Origin: Sabellastarte sp. h YS-2021
Lineage: Eukaryota > Annelida > Polychaeta > Sabellida > Sabellidae
Assembly (NCBI GenBank): GCA_964017235.1
Contig: OZ024938.1
Span: forward strand, 9,105,454 to 9,169,453
Direction: 5' to 3'
Length of the DNA: 64,000 nucleotides
Part shown: positions 23,231 through 34,779 of the stretch, one piece after another
How the letters are laid out: every line of letters begins with the position of its first letter
Position numbering within the stretch: position 1 is the first letter of the stretch
Notes under the pieces: generated by a model
Seen by the model: only the letters and a program-made list of their open reading frames with translations
Told to the model about the DNA's origin: nothing
Databases searched by the model: none
Program-made: the position numbers and the translations under genes

Positions 23231-25193
23231 ATCCAGGTCATGTAAACTTTGGCTTCGTGAACAGTTGTTCTATCAGGAATAAGTAACAAAATTGTCTCAA
23301 ATGATCTTCATACTTTTTGCCCTTGTATAAACTGACATTCAAATTTCCGATACTGATAGCATTCTGAAGACTTTAACTCCACATGGTTTTCAATTTATAC
23401 ATAAGCCCTGGACAACTGGTCATGGTGGAGTTCCGGGTTTCTTTACTAGGACTGACATACCTGCTAAGATTGTTGACTCGCCAACCTATTTCACTTTCAA
23501 AAACATTGTTATATCAGTTGTCCAACAATCAAAATCATTTGCTGCTGCTTGTGTCTATCAAACACCAGGTTCGTGTTCCTCTGCCTTTCTTGATGATTTC
23601 CTCTATTTTTGTGGGTTCCTCTCATCTCTCACTTTGTCTTTGGTTATTTGTGGTGACTTTAATGTTCATGTGGATAGAAATTGTATAGACCAAAGGGAAT
23701 TTCTTAACCTGCTAGACATTTCCAACCTTGTTCAAAAATTATATAAATATACCCATTTGCATGGTCATATCCTGCATTTGCTACTAAGCCAAAGTTGGGG
23801 ATTTAGTCTACAATCATGCATTAGTAAAATGTCATCTTGATTTTGCATATCCTGAGATTCCTAAAGTAGACACCATTTTCTACATAATATCAAGATGCAT
23901 AGATGTTGTGATGATGAAACATAATTGTCAACATAGATAAGGTTGAATACTACATCACTATCATTAATGATAATAGCGATGACAATAAGAAACTGTGGCA
24001 GGCACTTCAAGAAGTCCTTGATAAGGGTCACGAGATGTTTCTTCCTCCTCAACAGTCCAACAAATCATCGGCTGATCAATTTGCTTCTTTCTTTAGTGAA
24101 AAAACAAATGATCTGTGATATGTTTCCAGCATCTTCCTCAATAGTTATTCCACTAATGTGTTCACCTCATAACCTCTCTCAATTTAATAAGGTCTCAGAG
24201 AACTGACATATTTAAGATCATCAAAAATTTCCCAAACAAATGATTAGATTCAGTGCCTACTTTCCATCTTAGAGGTTATGTAGATATTGTACTTTCATCA
24301 GTTACAAAACTCGTTAATTTGTCTTTAGCTGAGGGTATTTTCCCCATAATTGAAGGAATTGGTTGTCACACCCCTCATAAAGAAGGCATCACTATCAAGT
24401 GAAGTTTTGAAGAACTATTGTCTTGTATCAGAAGTATGTTTAATGTCTAAATTATTACAGGGAGTAGTTGTCAAACAACTCATGCAACATATTAACAGCA
24501 ATAATTTTGACATTCTTTGGCAATCTGCCTATAAAACTCGTCATTCCACTGAAACTGCCAACTGCATACCAAAATTTAAATCCATCTCTCACTGTCACGT
24601 GGTAGGCCTACTGCACTTGTCTTACTTGATCTTTTGGCTGTTTTGGACACAGTTCACCAAGATACTCTTCTAGACTGCCTCAAGTTATGGTTTGGTGTGT
24701 ATCAAGGCCTTGAAATGGTCCACCTGTTATCTAAGGCATTGATTCCAAGTAAATAAATATGGGTCAACCCTTTCTGAATTGCGTGAGCTCACGTTTTATG
24801 TTCTAGAAGGACCGTTCCTTGGCCCCTGCTGTGCTCTCTAATATCACTCCTCTGAGTAAGGTAATTACAACAGACTGTGACATCAAATTATACTTTTATG
24901 CCAATGACACCCAGTTGTTTGCTCATATGTCTCACAAAAATGCAGCCTTGGCCTTTAAAAATAGAATTTTTTTGTCTTTAGGATGTTCAAGATTGGATGT
25001 CACCAAGTATGATTAAATTAAACACTGATAAAATTAAGTTCATTATCTTTGGGTCTCATGCTCCTCTTAAAATAATTACATTCCCTCCTCCCTGTCAGGA
25101 TATTTGGTAATTTCATGCAACCAGCAGGTTTTGTAATGCACCTTGGTGTCTGGTTTGATGTAAATATTTCATTTACTGATCATGTTCACAGTA

Positions 25194-26223
25194 CAGTAGA
25201 ACCTCAATTATCTGGCCCTCTATAATCTGATTCTCCGGATTAACTGAACTGAAATCTTGTCTCCCTACTGGCAGTACATATTATGCATGGTGTAGTATGA
25301 GCGATATTACTTATTTTTTTGGTTTTAGGTCGCTTCCAACACTGTACAGGTCATATCAGGACGGGTAGTTGGGAGGGCAGAGGAAACAAGCACATACAGT
25401 TCGTTAAGGTTCTGTACTGTAAACTGCCGACCAACGGCAAGCAACTACCAGCTTTCCCACTTGAGGCCATGCCGGGAACTGAACCCCGGGCTCAGAGGTG
25501 GGAGGCGAGAGTGTTACCACTCTGCCACCATGGCCCCTGTGAGTGATATTACAGGATTTTGCATATTTTCAGTAACCTATAATTCCAGAGATTCATAAAA
25601 CATTCACGAAAACACCTAACTTCTTTGATGTTTTGTATTGATTGGGGAGGGATCGGTTCATTTACAAAACTCCACTACACAACTTCCTTAATAATGCGCG
25701 TATTCCTGATGGTATGTTCGATTGGGTTTTGCAATTTATAACCCTCTGGAGTAGGTCCTTTCACAGACTTAAAAGAAAAATGTCAACAATGCATTGCCAA
25801 CTGAACATACCCATTGAAGACGTGTTCGATTAGGTCTTTGTAATAAATATTCTCCCAGAGTGTTTCACTTGACAAAATCCACGTCAACAATGCATGTACA
25901 AAGTCAACAATGCATGTACAAAACGAACACACCCAGCTCAAGTCCGCATAATATTTTAAATAAAAATGCATGATAATGTCCATAAATATAGAGCAAATAA
26001 GTCAAAATTAGGGGGTCAGTTCTGTTATACTACATAAAAATTAATAAACTACTTCACCAATGACCAATGTCTATATTTATTGCATAAAAACGATTTTTCT
26101 TCAATTATCGCCCACTTGGTACCCCATAGACAGAGAATTTTGGTTCCTTCATCGCTCTAAATTCCTCAATTATCCGACCTGACTGTATGTCTCCCATCGG
26201 CTCGGATAATTGTGGTTCTACTG
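25194..26223. mobile_element. Non-autonomous pogo/Tigger-like element with TA duplication
   Basis: The ends are 'CAGTAGAACCTCAATTATC' on the left and the inverted 'GATAATTGTGGTTCTACTG' on the right (inverted repeats of about 20 bases with one or two mismatches). They are flanked by TA at 25192-25193 and 26224-26225. The CAGTA(G)AACCTC start and TA target are typical of the pogo/Tigger branch of Tc1/mariner. The 1,030-base interior encodes no transposase. It contains a SINE (25311-25540) and, at about 25700-25930, two diverged direct copies of a roughly 110-base block ('gttcgatt.ggt.tt', 'gtcaacaatgcat'). Confidence 0.9.
25311..25540 (-). mobile_element. SINE family 1, full length, nested
   Basis: A complete minus-strand copy: (AAAT)n-type tail at the left, then the core ('gtcatatcaggacgggtagt', 'ctgtaaactgccgacc'), and the tRNA-like head at the right with A box 'tggcagagtgg' (reverse complement) and a B-box-like 'ggttcagttcc'. 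Duplications 'GAGYGATATTAC' flank it at 25299-25310 and 25541-25552. It inserted into the pogo-like element, so it is the youngest layer of the nest. Confidence 0.95.
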
Positions 26224-26339
26224 TATTGTAAGACTTAATCCATTGGAATAATGATTATTGAATTGGCTTCTGCTGTGGCACCTTTGAGTCTATTTTGGCA
26301 GAGATTAAGTGCTATAAAAGTACAAAATAGAATAGAATC

Positions 26340-26700
26340 TTAAGATCCTACTCATTAAAATCTTTAAAATGATATTTATGGTGTATATTTCATACATATA
26401 TTAAAAGTTAAGCTGCTTGTTAATGCCTCAAGTAGGAACAGAAATGGCAGATCTTGATTAACGTGGGGGCCATTAAAAGTCTTACAGCCTTATGCCTATC
26501 ATTGTCCTGCTGTATCTGTGTTTGTAAAGGGTCACGTCACCAGCTTTAAGACAATTAAATTATCAAACTGGCATATTTAGAACGGAGATATAAAACAAAT
26601 TATGTTTTAAATATACCTTACCCAGAAACGAAACAAATAACTAACCTAACCGTTTTTTGTAGGTAATGAACAATTCCAGACACAAGTCAGTATTATATAA
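26340..26700. other. Probable intron or intergenic DNA upstream of the GT92 exon
   Basis: No coding or repeat signal is seen between the LINE tail and the next SINE. If the GT92 gene has an upstream exon, this belongs to its intron. Confidence 0.35.
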
Positions 26701-26709
26701 TTCTTTTAA

Positions 26710-26852
26710 AGGTCAAAGTTGGGGTGCTATGTTCCACTAAACAGCCAGGGTCATATTAGGACAGGCCCTAAGCATTACCACTTGTGGGAGTCAAACCCAA
26801 ACATAGGTGACAGCCTGTGAGTAGATGCCACACTTGCTAACCACTAGGTGAC
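26710..26852 (-). mobile_element. SINE family 2 with perfect TSD
   Basis: On the minus strand the head reads 'gtcacctagtggttagcaag' (A box 'tagtggttagc') and 'gggtttgactccc' (B-box-like), then 'aatatgaccctggctgttta', the core that marks the second SINE family here. A 9-base duplication, 'TTCTTTTAA', lies at 26701-26709 and 26853-26861. The body is shorter than in the family 2 copy at 59449-59622. Confidence 0.85.
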
Positions 26853-26996
26853 TTCTTTTAATCCTTCTAGGATAGACAGACACTACAAGGATGTAAAACA
26901 TTGCTCTATCAAACAATATTAATGTTTGCAGATATCCATATAACATGTTTCAGTCATTCATGTGGTAATATACAGTATTAATTTATTTAACCACAG

Positions 26997-28269
26997 ATTT
27001 TATTATCAAAGAAGAATTTCTTATCAACAAAAGTGTGGTCCCCTGCAAGAATCTGAGCAGACCAGGACAGACTACATTTGGACCAACAGGGCCATCATGG
27101 CATATGGAAACAAGTAAAAATAAGGTTGTTTTAGTCAATTCAGCATTTTATGATGACAGGCTGAATGGAGGTCACATGCCAAGTTTGCGAATTCTGACAG
27201 TGTCAGATGTAATGGCCTCATCAAAACTTTACTGCTATGTATGGTATCCCGGATTTACAAGTGCTTATATAGCCAGAGTCAGTCTGTTCACAATTACATG
27301 GAAACGCAAAAATCCTGAGAACATGGACCAGTACTTGCCTTCAAATCAATTTTTTGTGGAATATATTATGTCCTGCCAACTTCCAACTAACCAGTCTGTA
27401 CCTAGCCATGTGTCAATTGTGCAGCATCTGATATACTGGTTCCTGTAACAGTACCACAAAAGTCAAAGCACACCATTGATTTTGGAGTTTGTGTTGCTGC
27501 CAGCTACGGCCATGTGGATATAGCTACTGTTGTACAATGGTTTGAACTGCATAAAATGCTTGGTGTCAAAGAGTTTAACATCTATAATGTGTCAGTGTCT
27601 TCGAGCATGAAAGATGTCTTTCGATATTACACCTCCACTGGTGACTTAATTTTGCATCATATGCCTCCAATCATACCCAAAGATGATCCCTTGACTGTTT
27701 ACATGAATAGTTTACCGACCCTTAACCATTGTTTTTTGACCAATATGTACAGGTATGAGCATGTGATGGTAGTAGATTTGGATGAATTCATTACACCAAA
27801 AGGAAGTGAGGATATGAACTACACAGTTTTAGTTAAAAATATGAAGCAGAAGTATAAGCTTACAAAGAGCTGGACTACTATTGTATTTGCCAATGAATAT
27901 TTCTTTTATGATTATGACCCTGATAAAACACAACCAAATTATCTTCCTTTTTTGAGGCAAAGACTCCGCAAAGCCACTACTCCTTTTTTTAAACATGTTA
28001 AGTCAATGTCAAATCCTCGCACTTGTATGCTTGTTGGTAATCATCAATGTGTTAAACGATTTCCACATACAATAGACCATACAGCAGTTGCACCTGAAAT
28101 TGCCACTAATCATCATTACAGATATTGCAATTTTCCATCAATTGGAAAATGCTCACCTTTAAAGCCACCAATCCCTGATAATACAATGCTCAAGTATGGA
28201 GTGAAATTAGACAAAATAGTACAACCGATATTAGAAGAACTGCATTACTTTAATTCAAGCAATTACTGA
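26997..28269 (+). CDS. Glycosyltransferase family 92 (DUF23) protein, 3' exon, with frameshift
   Basis: Two open segments join into one protein: 26997-27413 in one frame and from 27415 to the stop at 28267-28269 in another. GT92 enzymes are Golgi type II membrane proteins that add galactose or similar sugars to glycans. The N-terminal part carries 'VVLVNSAFYDDRL' and 'LYCYVWY'. The second part carries the catalytic domain: 'FGVCVAASYGHVDIATVVQW', 'EFNIYNVSVSS', the metal-binding 'VMVVDLDEFITP', and the C-terminal 'NHHYRYC'. A splice acceptor (polypyrimidine, then 'ttaaccacag') precedes 26997 and the frame is open from there. An upstream exon with the membrane anchor is expected but was not found. 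The one-base shift near 27413-27415 means either a sequencing or assembly error or a young pseudogene, since no other stop occurs. Family assignment is firm; the acceptor substrate cannot be told. Confidence 0.85.
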
Positions 28270-28518
28270 AATGTACATGTAATGAATATATTTTGTGTAC
28301 TTATTCAAGCAAAAAATTTTATATCAGTAATATTTGTTTTGTATTTTTGTATCATCATGAATTTATATCACGCATGAAAACAATACCAAGTTTACATGTG
28401 TACTTTTCTAGTTTAGACATTTAATGGCATCTCTTTTGTTAATTTGCTAATGTAATGCTTTGCAGGTGTAATGTCTTTCCTGAACAGGGAAACTCAGCAA
28501 AAATACAGTGAACCAACA

Positions 28519-28524
28519 AAATAA
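28519..28524 (+). promoter_or_regulatory. Candidate polyadenylation signal of the GT92 gene
   Basis: AATAAA in 'caacaaaataaatatcc', 250 bases after the GT92 stop codon. It is the first canonical hexamer downstream. No transcript evidence is available. Confidence 0.4.
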
Positions 28525-28529
28525 ATATC

Positions 28530-29300
28530 CTTCCATTATATTTGAAAATATTGCTTATTCCCAGGAAAAAAATGCTCATTTTCTTTTAAATGTTTAAAAA
28601 AATATATTATAAGCATTCAGTGAATAGTGAGTGAAATACTTTCCACAATAGTGATATTAGTAAAGGTTATCAGAGGAACATTTACAAAGTATGTTTGAAA
28701 ATTCTCAGAAGAAATAAGTTCATTTGGTTTCAGAACAGAATCATTATAAAGATTGTAGAAGCAAAACCACAAACTTTATTTGGAAGCGTGAACAAAAGTA
28801 ATATTACACTTTCTTACCCACTCCAGGTTGCATTTTCTTAAAACGGGGGTACAGAGTAGAATATATGTTAATTAATGTCAGGGTTGGGTTTTCGATGTTA
28901 TAAACTTTTCTTGATATATTGGGGTCAAAAATTGGTTTAAACCATCAAAAACTAGTTTAAACTATCAAAACTGTCAAACACCCCAAGAGCTCAAACAGGC
29001 ACAAAGGTATGGAAGTGTATAAATCAAGCGAATAATCCATTATGAGTCAGTGTTTATAAGCAATACTTTGTGCGATATCACTGAATCAATTTATGTAACA
29101 AATATGTTTATTTATTGTACAAAATGTGTACAAAGGTGTACAAAATCAAAGAGAAAAATTACTGGATTAAGCACTGCCGTTTAACTCTTTGTTTGACCAA
29201 AAATAATATCAGTCAAGGCTTTGGATAACTGTGACGATTTTCCAAAGGTTTTTCATTTATGCATAGGTTAATGACCAAGTAAGTACCCAATATTTAAAAA
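28530..29300. other. Non-coding stretch, nothing recognised
   Basis: AT-rich sequence between the GT92 gene and a DIRS relic. Around 28935-28975 'tttaaac.atcaaaa' is repeated three times. Confidence 0.4.
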
Positions 29301-29311
29301 TAATGGATTGT

Positions 29312-29870
29312 TTATGAGGTCCTGAAGAGCCAAATAGCATCACTTTTCCAGTGACCATGCATTGTAATTTTTTTTAAACATACATCTTGATTCATGGTAA
29401 ATGAGGCTCCACTGTAACTAAACACATGGGACCCCTCTTCCTCTGATGAATATCCTATATCTATGACCAAATTAGCCAGAGCTTGATGTACTTCATTCAT
29501 GGCAAGAGAAGGTTTTAAAACTAATCTGAGTCTGTATATAGAGGAGAGGATCTTGCAGGGACAAAGCTAATGTTTGAATCATATTTTGAAGTACTTGTAC
29601 AGGGCCAAGTAAATTTTTTAACTGTGGTAATTGAATGACTGAATAAGGTATCAGCAGTTTGAAACTGGACTGCTTGTATGGTGAGTTTTATCAAAATCTT
29701 TCACTGAGGTTGCAAACAATGAACCCAGCCTGGTAAATTCACAAAGCCAAGCAGAAATATAGTTTTGGAAGAGAATGCATTGTTTAAGATATTTTTTTTT
29801 ATCTCAATCAACACTTTCGACACATAGACTTCAAATATGCCTTTAATTTTTGGCTTCACGGCACAGATAC
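29312..29870 (-). pseudogene. DIRS-like tyrosine recombinase C-terminal relic
   Basis: On the minus strand, upstream pieces ('LFATSVKDFDKTHHT', 'LLGPVQVLQNMIQTLALS') lead into a 62-residue open segment (29500-29312). This has 'NEVHQALANLVIDIGYSS', 'HVFSYSGASFTMNQDV' and 'KKITMHGHWKSDAIWLF'. This is the H-x-x-R / HGxWxSDA region of DIRS-type recombinases (family pattern: H.FRRGGA.....GV....I...G.W.SDA...Y). The catalytic Arg of the HxxR box is Ser here ('HVFS') and the nucleophile Tyr is not seen, so it is dead. The same sequence occurs at 1-480. Confidence 0.7.
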
Positions 29871-30269
29871 AGATAAGCCTAAGCTAACAAAGCAACCAAC
29901 ACAGACGCTCTGATTATCCTGGAACCATCTGACATAAATAAATTATGCAGTGGAGACTCCTTGCCTTATGAGTGATACCACAAATTTACCTACCCACTGT
30001 ACATTCAATCATTTCTTCATGTACTCAACCTCGTCGAGGGAAATTTGAACCAAAATATTGACCTTCCCAAATCAATACTAACAAACCCAGGGTAGAAAGA
30101 GACTTTAGTGAAGCCATTCAAAAGTCTATTTACAATACCAAAAACCAAACCATCACCCACTTCAGGAATCCCATAGTTAAGAAGCCAGCACAGAAACCTA
30201 ACTTAGAAAAGCCTGTCAAGAAATATTAATACAGACTAAGGGACAAATTAAATAGCTAGCTAGAATGAG

Positions 30270-30510
30270 ATTCGTGCGTCCCCCTCCCTGGCCTCCTTCA
30301 GAAAGCACCTCCAAACCAACCTGTACACCAAAGCATACCACTTTAGTCTTCATCACCCCTAACATTCTCTGTGGTGCTTGACCTCTTTTCTGTCCCTGGA
30401 TACTGAAATTGATTGATTGTTCTTTGTTCTATTGCTTCTTAGAGTCCCATTTGAATAGGGGAGATTAAGCACTATAAAAGTCCAATTATGATTAGAATTA
30501 CTTTTTACGT
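30270..30510 (+). mobile_element. CR1/L2-like LINE, 3' end copy
   Basis: The ORF2 end is recognisable ('SFRKHLQTNLYTKAY') and is followed by the family's 3' UTR: 'gacctcttttctgtccctgg', 'ttcttagagtccca', 'gagattaagcactataaaag', and a 'tccaattatgattagaatt' tail. It is colinear with 47530-47745 of the longer copy. Confidence 0.85.
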
Positions 30511-31157
30511 ACATTTCCCAATCATTTTTTATACATACCAGGTCTCTTAACAATGGATGATAAGTTGGTTGGCAACTTAGAAATAGGCAATGCCTTACAT
30601 GAGGACAATTTTTGTACAGTAATTACCACACATATATATTACCATAGTTATACATAGTGAGTATATAAACACAAACAGTAATTACTTTATGAGACATTAC
30701 ATTTGCCCTTAATAAATAAATTCTTGTAAAAAATTGTATTACACTCATTCACATAACAATTTTTTGAGTCTTGTTTGTTCCATAACACTGACCATTTTTC
30801 AGAAAAATTTTTCAACGAACATTTCTGTTTTGGCTAACAATAATTGTTCATTATATACATTTGTCAGATACTTTTCATACTCAAAGAAGTTTAAACATCT
30901 GTTTGATCTTGCACATTTAAAGATATAATATTTTCCAGTGATAGTTAAAATATTTACCGAATTATCTGAACAAACATCCTCCCAAACTCCAAATATTATG
31001 TGTCATGGGGACTAAACAAAATTTTTATTTGTGTTTTGAAAGATCCAAGATTTTATGCTTCCCCTAAATTCATTACTTTCAGGGCAGAAGACAAACAGAT
31101 GTATTATGGTTTCTTCACTTTCATGGCATAAGCGACATACAGAATTCTCTGATTGCT

Positions 31158-32360
31158 TCATCTTAAAAAGCTGGTCACAATTAAGCTGTAGATTATCTTA
31201 TATTGGAACCAACACAGGAAATTGTCCTTTAAACTGTAGAAACATATTCTATAAATATTTTTCCAAGTTAATGTATCCAGAATTAAACTTAAATTAGCTT
31301 CCCATTTTTTCTTAAAATTGTTCCCTTGGATGTTAGATGGCAAGATTATATTGTAAAAATCCTTTGTTCCTTTTTGTGACTTATGTAACAGTTGGACCTG
31401 AGTTGGGAATATTGGTCGTTGGTAAGTGTTAGTGTTGAGATTTGTTAATCCAATATGTTTTTCTAAGCATAAATACAATCTATGGTAAGTCAAAAAGACT
31501 AATGAGATATTATAAAACAGGGCGATATTTTCCCTAGTCATTATGTCACCATTTCTCGTGAGGTCTATAGGATATAAGATGCCCTGTTGATATAATTCAG
31601 GTATATAGAGAGTTGCCTGTGTTATTTCTGGGTTGTACCAGAATGGTACATATAATTTTTCATAAATATTACACTTTTGGCGAATGTTCTGTAATACACA
31701 GGCCCAAGCAGAAAGAACATCTTTCCAAAAATGGTTGTCCATTTGTTTTGCCCTTTGGACTGCCCAATCAGAGCCAAACAATACTATTTTATTGGTGTCG
31801 CCAACAATGTGTTTGCCAATTGTACCCAAGGAGTGCTGCTGTTTTAATATTCAGATTACGAATCCCAGAAACTTTTAGGCCTTTTATGAAGCTCTCAATA
31901 TCAATCATTTTCACTCCACCCTCTAGAATGCTGGTGCACAGTTGTTTTCTATTAATTTTATCTGGTTTTTGATCCCATATAAATTTGTAGCAAATATCAT
32001 TCAGTGCATGAGTAAAGGAGGGATTTGGACTTGGCAGAGAAATGAAAAAAATGATTTAATTTTGGTATTACTTGAGTTTTTAAAACTGTAATTTTACCAA
32101 TCGGTGTCAAATATCTTATTTCCCAGTTAATTTTTAATTTTTTTTTCTGCTTTAGAATAGTTAATGCAGAGGTCTACCGAAAAGGTAATTCCCAGTAGAT
32201 CAAATTCTGTTGTTCCCCAATCAAAATCTTTTCCACATTCAATTTTATCTTGAGAAAATCTTTTCTTTCCTATCGAAACAAGTTTTGTTTTGTCAGTGTT
32301 AATTTTAAGTCTTGAATATGATCCATAAACTTTGAAAGTATTTAGTGCTGCTAAGAGAGA
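31158..32360 (-). pseudogene. L1/Tx1-type LINE ORF2, region after the RT
   Basis: The upstream part (32360-31830, several frames) reads 'INTDKTKLVSIGKK', 'TPIGKITVLKTQVIPKLNHF', 'INRKQLCTSILEGGVKMIDI'. The 223-residue open segment 31829-31158 continues with 'YVPFWYNPEI', 'QQGILYPIDLTRNGDIMTRE', 'KGTKDFYNIIL', 'WKNIYRICFYSLKDNFLCWF' and 'QYKIIYSL'. This is the thumb and C-terminal region of the L1/Tx1-like LINEs ('..LRWFQYRILHRIL..'). The RT catalytic core would lie beyond 32360, where I could not recognise it. The long open frame suggests moderate age. Confidence 0.8.
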
Positions 32361-32369
32361 TACATGAGG

Positions 32370-33460
32370 AAAATTTTATTGTGAATCTGCATATTAACAA
32401 TTTTGGTATATCGTGCAATTTGTCATTCAATTAGGAATTTTGTGAAATGCTTAAAATTTTAAGAGAGTCTGTGAAATAGCTGAAATTAGGTGATTTTCAC
32501 TGCAAGACTTGTCTGGTGTATAAGGGTAAACTCTTTTTTAAAAAAAAAAACATCATTTGTATTTCATGTACTGTGTTATTTTGCTGGTAATTTAATTCTG
32601 ATGATTATGTTGGTATTTTATGTCGATAACAGCTGTTTTACAATTGTACTTGATTTTAGAATTCATATAAGTGTTTTTACCAAAATGAATTTGGACACCT
32701 TGACATGAATATTATAATATTATATTATTATTTAATATTGTATCAAATGTCTTCAGATTGTATCGTACCATATGTGCATTTATTTTGCTTTTAATATTAA
32801 AACTAGTAGTTTAATGCTTTACTCTGAATTCAGGAAGAAATTTCAATTCAAGCAAAACCTTTGTTCTGCTGATAATCTTCACTTAGAAAAACAGAGTCAA
32901 AAGAACAAGTAGAAATTCTAACTTCGAAAACACCACGGATTAATAAAGAGGCCATGGTGGATATTCTCTATGAAAGGTGTAAGACTTAAGTTTCATTTTT
33001 CAGAGGATAATAAGCAAGAATGAATCTGATTAGGCATCGCATTCCATACTGCAGGTGCATCAAAAGGAAAACTGTAACTAAATTGGTGCTCTCATTCATA
33101 TATTCTTGTCTTACTGTCATGTTTGCATACTATCACAATTTTATTATAAAGTTAAGTACAGTGCTCTGCATATTTTCATACTTTAAAACTATGTATGGGC
33201 ACATATTGACTCAAAATCCTAGTTAGCTAAAACACATGTTTTAGTATGTAAAGTTTACATTCCTGTGCTTCAATGTATTTATACAAATATATGTTGTCTC
33301 ATATGTCACCACAGGTGAAAATCTTGCCAAATTCTCCATTATGTAATATATTGGTAACTGCAAATTACATGAGGCTTAGTAATGTCTTTTATACAGTTTT
33401 TACCCACAGCTTTTAAAAGCTGTGTCAGTATTTTTCCAACCATGTTGGCCGGCACGACAA
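32370..33460. other. Non-coding stretch, nothing recognised
   Basis: AT-rich; no supported gene, RNA or repeat boundary. Confidence 0.4.
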
Positions 33461-33469
33461 ACAGGCATT

Positions 33470-33890
33470 CAGGCAGTTGGGCTGGTGTCTTTAAAGGATC
33501 TTGTCCGGGCTGTATCTCGAAAGCTGTAAGAAGTTGCCTCTTGGGATTAGGAACTTTGGATGGGGGAGTGTAGGTGTGAAACATCAGTGTGAACTTGATT
33601 TGATCTTGAGTATGAAAATCTAGTCTGAGCTATATCTTGAAAACTACAATGAGTAATAAGTTGATAGTCGATGATAGTCGATGGGAAAGTAGGTGTGCAG
33701 TGTTATGGTGTGACCATGATTTGACCTTGCTATAGAAAGTTTGACCTGTAAAATCATGTCTGACATATATCTTGAAAACAGTAATTTTAGAAGGTTGATA
33801 CTTGGTACAGCCAATCGTTAGGGGTTGTAGACATGCAACATCATGGTGTGACTATGATTGACTTTTGACCTTGTTGTAGTCCAGCGGATC
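33470..33890. repeat. Three diverged units of a ~125-bp tandem repeat
   Basis: Units start near 33482, 33603 and 33728. Each contains '(t)ctgagctatatcttgaaaac'-like, 'aggtgtg.a.catcatggtgtga', and '.atgatttgaccttg.tatag' blocks. Related sequence in the other orientation lies at 56770-57070 ('aaggtcaaggtcactacg'). The units are old and unequal. There is no coding content. Confidence 0.7.
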
Positions 33891-34245
33891 TGTGAGAAAG
33901 TATGTTTTGTTGCTATTATGAAGTTTTTTTTGTTGATTCAGTATCTCTGAGGTGTCCTCATGAAAACTCAGCCGGGTGCCAGCTTGGCACCCTTCAGGAA
34001 TTTTTTTAAAAGCATAAAAACAAAATGGCTGCCATGAATAATGGAAAATTCTAATTTTACACATATCTTTAATTCTATTGCACTTACATTGACAAGCCTG
34101 GTGTCCCCGTTGTTTAAGTTTGTATTTTGTGTTATTTCCTATCTCTGGTAGAGGCTAAAGTGTCACGCTTGTATGCCTATTGCAACTTCTATTATCTGAC
34201 ACAGTTTACTCAATGTGATCCTTCTATGTACCCAATAAGTGTAGC

Positions 34246-34380
34246 ATGTTTAGACATCATAGACAGATGAACTTCAGAAAGAGAGAAAGGGTTCGGAGGA
34301 GAAAGAGTTTTGTCAGGAAGCAGTTTAGTAGAAAATATACTAGGACCAGAATAAAGAGAACTACAAGAAGAGTTACCTAA
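34246..34380 (+). other. Short ORF for an Arg/Lys-rich 44-residue peptide (unassigned)
   Basis: The frame ATG...TAA encodes 44 residues with 15 Arg and 5 Lys and a single acidic residue. It starts 'MFRHHRQMNFRKRERVRRR' and ends 'TRIKRTTRRVT'. Most basic residues use AGA/AGG/AAG in a purine-rich tract. Such composition is seen in protamine-like sperm nuclear proteins and in the basic arms of nucleic-acid-binding proteins. It can also arise by chance in purine-rich DNA. There is no downstream continuation, no signal peptide and no recognisable promoter. Function unknown. Confidence 0.2.
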
Positions 34381-34779
34381 AGAATATAATGTAATTACAG
34401 GAAGAATGCATAGTTTAAACAGAGAATAGAACGAAGAGGAGAGAATGTAATTTTATACAGTGATAATATTTGTAAGGTACACATGTGAAATCAAGTGAAA
34501 TACACCAGGAAACAGTTTTAAAAGGCATTGTGTTTGTTATAAATTGTTCTAAACTGAATAAATGAATATCAAAATAGAAGAATCATTATATACCCCAAAC
34601 CAAAATAACAAAAAAACGAGAATATGGGGTTTGGGCAAACCCCACTAAGTTTTGAGAGTGATCCAGATCACATCCTGGATACAAAAATAAAATCAAAGAT
34701 CCTGATTTCCCCATTTACTTATTAATATGCCTTTATAAAATGACGTCTTGGTTTTTTAAACTTGTAAATCCTGCTTGCT

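Larger units (their letters stand above)
23235..26335 (+). mobile_element. CR1/L2-like LINE, decayed, interrupted by a pogo-like element
   Basis: The endonuclease begins near 23235 ('NPGHVNFGFVNSCSIRNK') and runs through 'LTPHGFQFIHKPW', 'CVYQTPGSCSSAFLDDFLYF', 'LVICGDFNVHVD' and 'THLHGHIL' (23755). The RT follows at 24200-25190: 'LVNLSLAEGIFP', 'VVTPLIKKASL', 'QSAYKTRHSTETA', 'YFYANDTQLF', then 'GVWFDVNISFTDHV'. The catalytic YADD is mutated to YAND, and many stops and shifts are present. At 25194 a transposon interrupts ORF2. LINE sequence resumes after 26225 and ends with 'gagattaagtgctataaaag' and a '(atag)aat' tail at about 26335, with ORF2's C-terminus deleted. This is the only LINE copy here that still shows the endonuclease. 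Confidence 0.88.
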
